A DNA stretch of 38,029 nucleotides. Origin: Phycisphaerae bacterium (GTDB lineage: Bacteria; Planctomycetota; Phycisphaerae; Sedimentisphaerales; Anaerobacaceae). Position numbers and translations under genes: made by a program. This document shows, piece by piece, positions 8,850-15,502 of the stretch (positions are counted from its first letter, which is position 1; each line of letters begins with the position of its first letter). The stretch covers positions 1 to 38,029 of the forward strand of contig JAPLMX010000223.1 in the NCBI GenBank assembly GCA_026386805.1, read 5' to 3'. The notes below the pieces were generated by a model. The model did no database searches and was not told where the DNA came from. It saw nothing but the letters and a program-made list of their open reading frames with translations.

Positions 8850-10097
8850 ATCCAGCTTCAGCCGCAGGATATTTAGCGACGTCTGCGCCGCACGCAACCG
8901 GACGGAGCTTCGATCAAACGAGAAAACATGGCGCGACGTGTCAGTTCCACTCCTGCTATCTACACTAATATATACCAGCCCGACTGGTTTTTGTTCGGTG
9001 CCGCCGCCTGGGCCGGCGATGCCAGTTATAGCGATTGCATAGTCTGTGCCTGCTTTGCGGCGGGCACCCTGGGCCATAGCCCCCGCCACTTGCTCACTGA
9101 CGGCGCCGTACTTCTCGATCATATCCGTCGGCACGTCCAGCTCGCAACTTTTGGCATCATTGCTGTACGTGATCCACCCATGAGTGAAATAGCGGCTCGA
9201 ACCAGGAACGTCTGTAATCAGCTTGGCCAGCAGGCCCCCGGTGCAGGACTCCGCCACCGCGACGGTCCGGCCCATCCAAGCCAGGCCCTCGCCCACCACC
9301 TCGGCAAGCCCCTGGTCGTCGGTGCCGTAGACCAACGTGCCCAGTATCTTGCGAAGAGAGCCTTCCTCTTGTTCGGCCATTTTCTCGGCCTCGGTCCGGC
9401 CGGGAGCGGTGGCCACGATTTCCAGGGTGATTACGCCCGTCTGTACGGTGCAATTGACCAGGGGGTTCCTGCCCCGCTGCATGGCGTCGCCGATCAGCTC
9501 CGCGATCTTGGATTCCCCCGCCCCGAAGCACTTCAATCTCCTGACGACGATGGCCTGCCCCGTTACGAGAGGCCGCAATTCGGGCACGACGAGCGTATCG
9601 AGCATGTGCCGCATCTCCGCCGGCACACCGGGCATGGCGAACAGCAGCTTTCCCCCCTTCTTCGCCTGGATGCCGGGGGCCGTCCCCATCTCGTTCTCGA
9701 GGGCCGCCGCCCCTTGCGGGATGCAGGCTTGGATTTCGTTCCGGGCGGGCATTTCGATCCTCCGCCGGTCGAAGAACTCCTTGACCTTCGCCAGCAGGTC
9801 CGGGTGAAGCACCAATTCCACGCCCAGGAACCCAGCGAAGGCTTGCCGGGTCAAGTCGTCATCGGTCGGCCCGAGCCCGCCCGTAGCCACGACGACGTCC
9901 GCTTCCCCGGTCGCCAGGGCCAGCGCTCGCTCTATCGCGTCCACTTCATCGGGCACGCTGTGCACGCTGACCACTGTTAGATTGATGGCCCTGAGCCGCC
10001 CGGCGATGTACGCGGCGTTGGTGTCAACGGTCCGCCCGTTTAGCAGCTCGTTGCCGATGCTGAGAATACTGGCTTTTTTGATGTGCTCACCACCCAC
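8826..10097 (-). CDS. cinA: CinA family protein (NMN deamidase / competence-damage-inducible)
   Basis: This 423-residue protein has the full two-domain CinA layout. The N-terminal MoCF/COG1058 domain covers about 1-170 (SIGNELLNGRTVDTNAAY, VVATGGLGPTDDDLTRQAF). The C-terminal CinA domain covers about 265-420 (VAVAESCTGGLLAKLI, then AITGIAGPGGGTEQKPVG). CinA proteins hydrolyse the amide of nicotinamide mononucleotide in pyridine-nucleotide recycling, and the N-terminal domain has ADP-ribose pyrophosphatase activity in studied members. It is the last gene of the operon fumarase beta - ychF-like - dehydrogenase - cinA, 12 bp after the dehydrogenase. The start is taken as the GTG at 10097; no strong ribosome-binding site is visible and the true start could be a few codons inside. 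Confidence 0.93.
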   Translation of the reverse strand: MGGEHIKKASILSIGNELLNGRTVDTNAAYIAGRLRAINLTVVSVHSVPDEVDAIERALALATGEADVVVATGGLGPTDDDLTRQAFAGFLGVELVLHPDLLAKVKEFFDRRRIEMPARNEIQACIPQGAAALENEMGTAPGIQAKKGGKLLFAMPGVPAEMRHMLDTLVVPELRPLVTGQAIVVRRLKCFGAGESKIAELIGDAMQRGRNPLVNCTVQTGVITLEIVATAPGRTEAEKMAEQEEGSLRKILGTLVYGTDDQGLAEVVGEGLAWMGRTVAVAESCTGGLLAKLITDVPGSSRYFTHGWITYSNDAKSCELDVPTDMIEKYGAVSEQVAGAMAQGARRKAGTDYAIAITGIAGPGGGTEQKPVGLVYISVDSRSGTDTSRHVFSFDRSSVRLRAAQTSLNILRLKLDLTGQPHI

Positions 10098-10109
10098 GAG
10101 AACTGCGTC

Positions 10110-11144
10110 TCACATCTCTACCATAGCTTTGACGACGCCGTCCTTGTAGCTCGCGACGAGCTCGAAGGCGTCCTGAATCCGGTCCAGCTTGAACCGGTGG
10201 GTCACCATGAAGTCCGCCTGGACCTTCCGCGACGCCACGAGATCCATCGTCGCCTGCGTGCAGCCGTTCTGTCTGCGAATGTTGACGATCGTGATCTCTT
10301 TACGCCGTATCTTGTCGATAGATAAGGAGATACGGTCCGTCCGCGGGATGCCGACCAGGACCAGCTTGCCGCCAGGTTTAATCAGATCGACCGCCTGGTC
10401 GATGGTCTCTTGCTGGCCGGCACACTCGAAGGCTACATCCACCCCCAGCGGCTGCTGCGTCAGGAGCGCCGCAACAACGTCCTCTTTCAGCGGATTGCCA
10501 ACCCAGGTCGCACCGCCTTGGGCGGCTATCTGCACCCGTTCCGGGATCTTTTCCGTCATGTAGCAGTTCCGGACACCCTCGGTCTTGGCGCAAACCATGC
10601 AGCTCAGGCCGATGGGTCCGGCCCCCAGGATCGCGATGTCGGCCCCACGAGGCAGCCGGGATTGTCGGACCGCGTAAAAGCCGATGGTCAGCGGCTCGCA
10701 GAGAGCCCCCTGTTCCAATGTGAGCTTGCCTTGAGTCGGCAGACAGCACTCCTGGGGCATGACGAGGTATTCGCAGAGGCAGCCGCCACCCTGGCCGGGG
10801 GTTCCGAGAAAACGCAGGTTAAAGCACGTATTTTCGCGTCCTCGATTGCACTGGTCGCAGTTGTGACATGGCACGGCGGGTTCGACAACCACCTGCTCGC
10901 CCACCCTGACGCGCCTGACACTCTTACCCACGGCCGCCACGGTTGCGGCACACTCGTGCCCCACAATGAAGGGATAGATAACGACTTGGGACCCGATCCT
11001 CCCCGTCTCAAAATAATGCACATCCGACCCGCAAACACCCACCTTCTCGACTTTCAGCAGGACGTCCGTATCCTTCTCGATCTTCGGGTCAGGGACTTGT
11101 CTGACCTCCATCCGACGCAGTCCCGTCAACACGGCCGCTTTCAT
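10110..11144 (-). CDS. Zinc-dependent medium-chain dehydrogenase, sorbitol/xylitol dehydrogenase-like
   Basis: This 344-residue NAD(P)-dependent alcohol/polyol dehydrogenase has a GroES-like N-terminal domain carrying the catalytic zinc ligands: Cys near 38 in GVCGSDVHYFE, and the His-Glu pair in VGHEC near 63. A four-cysteine structural zinc lobe is present (C-H-N-C-D-Q-C, then C six residues on). The Rossmann domain has ILGAGPIGLSC near 172. GSDVHYFETG and the length point to the sorbitol/L-iditol/xylitol dehydrogenase branch rather than ethanol dehydrogenases; the exact polyol is not determinable. The reaction is reversible oxidation of a secondary alcohol to a ketose. It is transcribed between the ychF-like gene (14 bp upstream) and cinA (12 bp downstream), with AGGAG ahead of the start. 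Confidence 0.88.
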   Translation of the reverse strand: MKAAVLTGLRRMEVRQVPDPKIEKDTDVLLKVEKVGVCGSDVHYFETGRIGSQVVIYPFIVGHECAATVAAVGKSVRRVRVGEQVVVEPAVPCHNCDQCNRGRENTCFNLRFLGTPGQGGGCLCEYLVMPQECCLPTQGKLTLEQGALCEPLTIGFYAVRQSRLPRGADIAILGAGPIGLSCMVCAKTEGVRNCYMTEKIPERVQIAAQGGATWVGNPLKEDVVAALLTQQPLGVDVAFECAGQQETIDQAVDLIKPGGKLVLVGIPRTDRISLSIDKIRRKEITIVNIRRQNGCTQATMDLVASRKVQADFMVTHRFKLDRIQDAFELVASYKDGVVKAMVEM

Positions 11145-11158
11145 CTATGACCACACTC

Positions 11159-12229
11159 CTATACGTTGAACCGGAAGTTGATGATGTCGCCATCCTTCAC
11201 GAGGTACTCTTTGCCTTCGAGCCTCATCTTACCGGCGGCCTTGACGGCCTTTTCGTCGCCCAGGGTCTTGAGGTCGTCATACGCCATTGTTTCGGCCCGG
11301 ATGAAGCCCCGCTTGATGTCGGAATGGATTTTGCCCGCCGCATCGAGGGCAATGGTCCCCTTGTGGATCGGCCAGGCCCGCACCTCGTCCGAGCCGACCG
11401 TCAGGAAGCTAATCAGGCCCAGGGCCGAATAGCAGATCGTCACGAACTTCTCTGCGGCCGACTCCTTGATCCCCAAGTCGGCCATAAACGTGGTACGACT
11501 GTCCTCATCCAACTGGGCCAGCTCGCGCTCCAGCTTGGCACACATCGTGACCACGGGCACAGAACTGCCCATCACCCCGCCCAAGTCGAACGACTTGTCG
11601 AGGTCATTTTCCCCGACATTGATCACGACCGCCATCGGTTTGAGGGTCAGGAAGCCCAGTGACTTGATGATCGTCAGCTCGTCATCCGTCTGGACCGCCG
11701 AACTGATAGGCCGCTCGGCCTCGATGGCCTCCTGGAGTCGCTTGTGCAAGGCGAGTTCCGCCTTATCCTGGGCCTGGGTCTTCGTCGGCCGGGTGACCTG
11801 CTTTTCCAGCTTTTCGATCCGGGTGGTCACCAGCTCCAGGTCGGACAGCAGCAGCTCCGTCTGCAGTTCCACCAGGTCCCGTTTCGGATTGACGCTGTTG
11901 CGATACGGGGGCACAGATGGGTCTTCGAAGGCCCGGACCACCAGCACCAGCATGTCCACAGTCCGGATCTGCCCGATCAGCCGCCGGGCCGCCGTCCGCC
12001 CATGCTCGTCCGTGAAGCTAAAGCCCGGCAGATCCAGGACATCGACCGTCGCGTGGACCCGCTTTGGGGGTTTATACAGCTTCTCCAGCCACAGCAGCCG
12101 CTCATCAGGCACCCGCACAATCGCCTCTTCGATGGCGTTGAGGCCCGGCGGGGGGATGGCCTTGCCGCTGATGGCCGAGAAAATCGTGCTCTTGCCGGAT
12201 TGCGAGAGTCCAAGCAACGCCGTTTTCAT
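11159..12229 (-). CDS. ychF: YchF/OLA1-like GTP/ATP-binding protein
   Basis: This 356-residue P-loop NTPase of the Obg/YchF group has Walker A GLSQSGKST (residues 7-15), a switch II/G3-type DLPGFSF near 70, and the G4 position reading VINVGEND. YchF/OLA1 proteins use Asn-x-x-Glu here and prefer ATP over GTP. A helical coiled-coil insertion (about 125-185) follows the G domain. The C-terminus (GKIHSDIKRGFIRAETM, then GKEYLVKDGDIINFRFNV) is the TGS/DUF933 domain typical of YchF. It associates with ribosomes and is implicated in stress responses in studied bacteria. Its ATG overlaps the TGA of the fumarase-type gene (ATGA), so the two are translationally coupled. The protein is somewhat divergent from the E. 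coli type. Confidence 0.85.
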   Translation of the reverse strand: MKTALLGLSQSGKSTIFSAISGKAIPPPGLNAIEEAIVRVPDERLLWLEKLYKPPKRVHATVDVLDLPGFSFTDEHGRTAARRLIGQIRTVDMLVLVVRAFEDPSVPPYRNSVNPKRDLVELQTELLLSDLELVTTRIEKLEKQVTRPTKTQAQDKAELALHKRLQEAIEAERPISSAVQTDDELTIIKSLGFLTLKPMAVVINVGENDLDKSFDLGGVMGSSVPVVTMCAKLERELAQLDEDSRTTFMADLGIKESAAEKFVTICYSALGLISFLTVGSDEVRAWPIHKGTIALDAAGKIHSDIKRGFIRAETMAYDDLKTLGDEKAVKAAGKMRLEGKEYLVKDGDIINFRFNV

Positions 12230-12774
12230 TTCACACTCCTTACGTCGTCGTAAACACTGCCGCCGGCGGCATCATACGCCACGATAGCGGGGAAATCAAC
12301 CACTTCGAGTCTTCGAATGGCCTCGGTGCCCAAATCCTCGTAGGCGACGACTTCGGCCCGGACAATGTGCCGGCTCAGCAGGGCGCCCGCCCCGCCGAGC
12401 GTGGACAGGTGCACGGCCCCGGACTGCTTGAGCGTCTGGCGGACCTCTTCATTGCGGTAGCCCTTGCCGATCATCGCTCGCAGGCCATGCGCGATGAGTT
12501 TCGGGCTGAACGGGTCCATGCGGGCGGACGTGGTCGGTCCGGCCGCCCCGATCACCCGGCCCGGACGAGCCGGCGTTGGACCCACGAAATAGATGATCGC
12601 CCCTTCGAGCTCGATAGGTAGGCGTTCCCCTTGGTCGATAGCCAAGCAAAGGCGCTTGTGGGCCATGTCGCGAGCCGCATACACGATTCCGTCGATGACG
12701 ACCTCGTCTCCGGCTTTCAGTAAATGGACATCCGCCTCCGTCAGCGGCGCACGCAGTCTCTTCACACAATTCAT
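12226..12774 (-). CDS. Class I fumarate hydratase / L-tartrate dehydratase beta-type subunit
   Basis: This 182-residue protein corresponds to the C-terminal (beta) domain of class I fumarase and the TtdB subunit: an early ARDMAHKRL block, then EGAIIYFVGPTPARPG and the diagnostic GPTTSARMD segment, with MIGKG further on. In two-subunit enzymes this chain pairs with an alpha chain that holds the 4Fe-4S cluster and hydrates fumarate to malate. No alpha subunit is nearby: the upstream neighbour is divergent, so the partner must be encoded elsewhere. The ATG at 12774 is preferred because the family starts here; the longer open frame to 13038 overlaps the divergent gene. It heads the operon with ychF, dehydrogenase and cinA, overlapping ychF by 4 bp. 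Confidence 0.88.
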   Translation of the reverse strand: MNCVKRLRAPLTEADVHLLKAGDEVVIDGIVYAARDMAHKRLCLAIDQGERLPIELEGAIIYFVGPTPARPGRVIGAAGPTTSARMDPFSPKLIAHGLRAMIGKGYRNEEVRQTLKQSGAVHLSTLGGAGALLSRHIVRAEVVAYEDLGTEAIRRLEVVDFPAIVAYDAAGGSVYDDVRSVK

Positions 12775-12786
12775 TTCCCAAGACCC

Positions 12787-12816
12787 ATCATAGACCCATC
12801 CACCGGCACATGACAA
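12787..12816 (-). promoter_or_regulatory. Predicted promoter of the fumarase-beta/ychF/cinA operon
   Basis: On the minus strand, TTGTCA (12811-12816) and TATGAT (12787-12792) are spaced by 18 nt. The -10 box ends only 12 nt before the ATG at 12774, which would leave a leader of about 5-7 nt or none. It faces the plus-strand promoter at 12904. Confidence 0.55.
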
Positions 12817-12903
12817 AACCACCGGGCGTGGAGTGTATCCTATGTCCGCCGTTGGCTCAAAACATTTTGGGAGATTCCTGTCCTCTCCCGGCGGGCGGCC
12901 CAC

Positions 12904-12916
12904 TATAATAGCTGGC
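12904..12916 (+). promoter_or_regulatory. TATAAT box immediately before the ATG (probable leaderless promoter)
   Basis: A perfect TATAAT (12904-12909) is followed by 7 nt and then the ATG at 12917. Transcription initiating at the usual distance would begin at or next to the start codon. No Shine-Dalgarno sequence and no recognisable -35 are seen upstream. Confidence 0.5.
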
Positions 12917-13552
12917 ATGGCAAAGTACCCGATCTTTCTGGAGTTGGGCGGCCGGCGGGTGGTGCTCGTCGGCGGCGGAGCAGTGGCCGTTCGTAAGGCC
13001 GACGCGCTTTTGGAAGCCCGCGCGAGGCTGGTCGTCATGGCCTACAAACCAAGCGACGCAATGACCGATCTATGCACCCGCCACGACATCGAGCTGGTTC
13101 GCGACCGGTACGCCAAGCAGTACATTGCCCAGGCCGTTCTCGTCATTGCCGCCACGGACGACCATGACGTCAACGAGCAGGTATGCCGGGACTGCCAGGA
13201 GTTGGAGATCCTCTGCAACGTCGTCGATGAGCCGCAGCTTTGCGATTTCTTCGTGCCAGCGGTGGTCAAGCGAGGCGATTTGCAGATTGCCATCGGGACG
13301 GAGGGCTACTGCCCCGCCTACGCCGGTCACCTCCGAAAGAAACTCGAGATGGAGTTTACGGAGGAGCACGGCCGATTCCTCGCCGAGCTGGAACGGGTCC
13401 GCCGGGACGTTATCGAGCAGATCCCCGCCTCCGCCGACCGCAAGTCGCTGCTGGGTAAGCTCGTGGACGATGAGTCGTTCGAATACTTCCGAGCGAACGG
13501 CCCCGCCGCCTGGCGAGAACGAGTCCAGGCGATGGTCACTTCGCAAGCTTAA
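12917..13552 (+). CDS. Precorrin-2 dehydrogenase / sirohydrochlorin ferrochelatase (Met8/CysG N-terminal type)
   Basis: This 211-residue protein is of the Met8p/CysG-B type. The N-terminal NAD-binding fold starts MAKYPIFLELGGRRVVLVGGG, the family signature, and continues with AVRKADALLEA. The blocks VIAATDDHDVNEQV, CNVVDEPQLCDFFVPA and LQIAIGTEGYCPAYAG follow; the last resembles the G-T-S/N-G-x-x-P segment of the C-terminal domain, here with Glu-Gly-Tyr-Cys-Pro. These enzymes oxidise precorrin-2 to sirohydrochlorin and can insert iron to give sirohaem, or feed alternative haem/d1 pathways. The length matches stand-alone enzymes without the methyltransferase domain. The start at 12917 is fixed by the family N-terminus. 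The downstream U32-type gene has its own promoter signal. Confidence 0.88.
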   Translation: MAKYPIFLELGGRRVVLVGGGAVAVRKADALLEARARLVVMAYKPSDAMTDLCTRHDIELVRDRYAKQYIAQAVLVIAATDDHDVNEQVCRDCQELEILCNVVDEPQLCDFFVPAVVKRGDLQIAIGTEGYCPAYAGHLRKKLEMEFTEEHGRFLAELERVRRDVIEQIPASADRKSLLGKLVDDESFEYFRANGPAAWRERVQAMVTSQA

Positions 13553-13599
13553 GAAGCCGCACATGCTTATTGATGCTCAGGCGTTCAATCCGAATTCCT

Positions 13600-13630
13600 G
13601 GGTGGCACGGCCAAACTTGTCTGACCGTGT
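13600..13630 (+). repeat. Palindromic interspersed repeat A, copy 1
   Basis: This 31-bp element begins GGGTGGCACGGCC and ends GACCGTGT, with arms of about 11 nt (CACGGCCAAAC against GTCTGACCGTG, two mismatches) around a 2-nt centre. A copy differing by one base lies at 24364-24394, and an interrupted copy at 18125-18199. Here it sits in the 117-bp gap between the precorrin-2 dehydrogenase and the U32-type gene, just after the first gene's stop, and could form a weak terminator. Confidence 0.8.
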
Positions 13631-13655
13631 ATGCACAACGCCCCGCCGGAATCGG

Positions 13656-13669
13656 TATAATCCCTTTGG
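13656..13669 (+). promoter_or_regulatory. TATAAT box immediately before the ATG (probable leaderless promoter)
   Basis: A perfect TATAAT (13656-13661) stands 8 nt before the ATG of the U32-type gene at 13670, the same geometry as at 12904. No ribosome-binding site fits between them apart from a weak TTTGG. No clear -35 was found. Confidence 0.5.
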
Positions 13670-15502
13670 ATGGACGGCAGAATTGAACTATTGGCTCCGG
13701 CGAAGAATGGCCCGACCGCCCGTGCGGCGATTCAGTGCGGGGCGGATGCGGTCTACCTCGGTGCAGACCGCTTCGGCGCCCGGGAAGCCGCGGGCAACGC
13801 GATATCGACAATCCGGGAAGTCACGGACTTTGCCCACCAGTATTACGCAAAGGTCTATGTGACCTTGAACACGCTGCTCCACGACCGTGAGCTGCCGGTC
13901 GCGGAGAAGATGATTCATCAACTCTATGCCGTCGGCGTCGATGCCTTGATTATCCAGGATGTCGGGCTTCTGGAGTTGGAACTGCCGCCTCTGCCGCTGA
14001 TCGCCAGCACCCAGATGCACAGCGCCACGGTAGTGAAGGTGAAATTCTGGGAGGATATCGGGTTCTCACGTGTGATCCTGGCCCGCGAGTTGACGCTCGA
14101 CCAGATTCGGGAGATCCGAGGCCAAACTCACATCGAGCTGGAGTGCTTCGTTCACGGGGCGCTGTGCGTCGGTGCCAGCGGGCAGTGTTACATGAGCTAT
14201 GCCCTGGGCGGACGCAGCGGCAACCGGGGCCAATGTGCCCAACCGTGCCGACGGCTTTATAGCCTCAAGGACCAACGCGGCAAGCTGCTCGCAAAGGACC
14301 GCCACCTCCTGTCTCTGCGAGACCTCAATCTCTCGGACCACTTGGCGGAACTGATCGATGCCGGGATCACCTCATTCAAGATCGAAGGCCGGCTCAAGGA
14401 TGCCTCCTATGTCGCCAATACGGTCGGCTTCTACCGCCAGAAGCTCGATTCAATCCTGACCCCAAAAGGTCTGCGGCCAAGCTCTTCCGGAACGGTCCGA
14501 TTGGGTTTTCAGCCGAACCTGGAGAAGACCTTCAATCGGGGCTTCACGGACTACGGCCTGGCCGGCGAGGTCTCCGCCATCGCCTCCGTCGATACCCCCA
14601 AATCCATCGGCGAATACGTGGGAAGGATCGCCCGCGTCGAGGAGTCCGACTTTGTTCTGGAGGGTGCTCACGACCTGCACAACGCTGATGGGATTTGCTT
14701 CTTCGACCGCCAGCGCAACCTCGACGGCACGGTCGTCAACTGCGTTGAGGGCCAAAGGGTCTATCCACAGAAGATGTACGGCATCCACATCGGGCAGGAG
14801 ATCTATCGCAACTTCGATTACGCCTTCTCCCGCAAACTCGCCGGCCGGATCGCGGAGCGGAGAGTCCACCTTTCCATGCTCCTGGAGGAATTGCCACAAG
14901 GTCTAACCCTCACTGGGATCGACGAAGATGGAAACCAGGCTACGGTCGAGATTACGGCGGAAAAACAGCCCGCTCAAAAGAGAGAGACCGCCCGGCAAAC
15001 CATCGCCGCTCAACTGACCAAGCTCGGCAACACGATTTTCGCGTGTCCCGACCTGCAACTTCGCACGAATGATACCTACTTTCTGCCGGTTTCACGTCTC
15101 AATGCGGCCAAACGCGAGCTGGTCAAGCAACTCCTGCGCGTGCGCCAGGCCAATCGTCCGCGTCTAACCGGCCAAGCTCGAAGGAACGCAGTTCCCTATC
15201 CGGAGAGACACCTGACCTACCTGGGCAATGTGCTCAACGAGAAGGCCCGGGCCTTCTACCACCGCCATGGCGTAGAGAGCATCGCCCCGGCCGCCGAATC
15301 GGGCTTGGACTTCTCCGGCCAAATCGTAATGACGACGAAGTACTGCCTGCGAAGAGAGCTGGGCCTGTGCCGGCGAGACGGCTCAGAGCCCGCCGAGCCG
15401 CTGTTCTTGGAGGATGAGGACGGCCGCCAATTTGAAGTGCGATTCCGTTGCGGCCCCTGCGGCATGGAGATATCCTTGGGGGGCAAGGAGAAAGGCACAT
15501 GA
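13670..15502 (+). CDS. U32 peptidase family protein (RlhA/YegQ-like)
   Basis: This 610-residue protein is of the U32 family. The N-terminal TIM-barrel region opens ELLAPAKNGPTARAAI and GADAVYLGA. The cysteine cluster typical of the family is intact around residues 160-195 (ECFVHGALCVGASGQCY, then GQCAQPCRRLY). Next is the ITSFKIEGRLKDASYV signature. A long C-terminal part corresponds to the DUF3656/RlhA-type extension with further cysteines at the end (YCLRRELGLC and RCGPCGMEI). In E. coli, RlhA hydroxylates a cytidine of 23S rRNA and needs Fe-S biogenesis; related proteins modify tRNA or act with prephenate-derived cofactors. Peptidase activity is doubtful for this branch. The TGA overlaps the next gene's ATG (ATGA), so the two are coupled. 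Confidence 0.88.
   Translation: MDGRIELLAPAKNGPTARAAIQCGADAVYLGADRFGAREAAGNAISTIREVTDFAHQYYAKVYVTLNTLLHDRELPVAEKMIHQLYAVGVDALIIQDVGLLELELPPLPLIASTQMHSATVVKVKFWEDIGFSRVILARELTLDQIREIRGQTHIELECFVHGALCVGASGQCYMSYALGGRSGNRGQCAQPCRRLYSLKDQRGKLLAKDRHLLSLRDLNLSDHLAELIDAGITSFKIEGRLKDASYVANTVGFYRQKLDSILTPKGLRPSSSGTVRLGFQPNLEKTFNRGFTDYGLAGEVSAIASVDTPKSIGEYVGRIARVEESDFVLEGAHDLHNADGICFFDRQRNLDGTVVNCVEGQRVYPQKMYGIHIGQEIYRNFDYAFSRKLAGRIAERRVHLSMLLEELPQGLTLTGIDEDGNQATVEITAEKQPAQKRETARQTIAAQLTKLGNTIFACPDLQLRTNDTYFLPVSRLNAAKRELVKQLLRVRQANRPRLTGQARRNAVPYPERHLTYLGNVLNEKARAFYHRHGVESIAPAAESGLDFSGQIVMTTKYCLRRELGLCRRDGSEPAEPLFLEDEDGRQFEVRFRCGPCGMEISLGGKEKGT

Noticed and set aside
12775-13038. N-terminal extension of the fumarase-beta frame up to 13038
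   Set aside because: It overlaps the divergent precorrin-2 dehydrogenase, is low-complexity Ser/Thr/Pro-rich, and the family starts at MNCVKRL.
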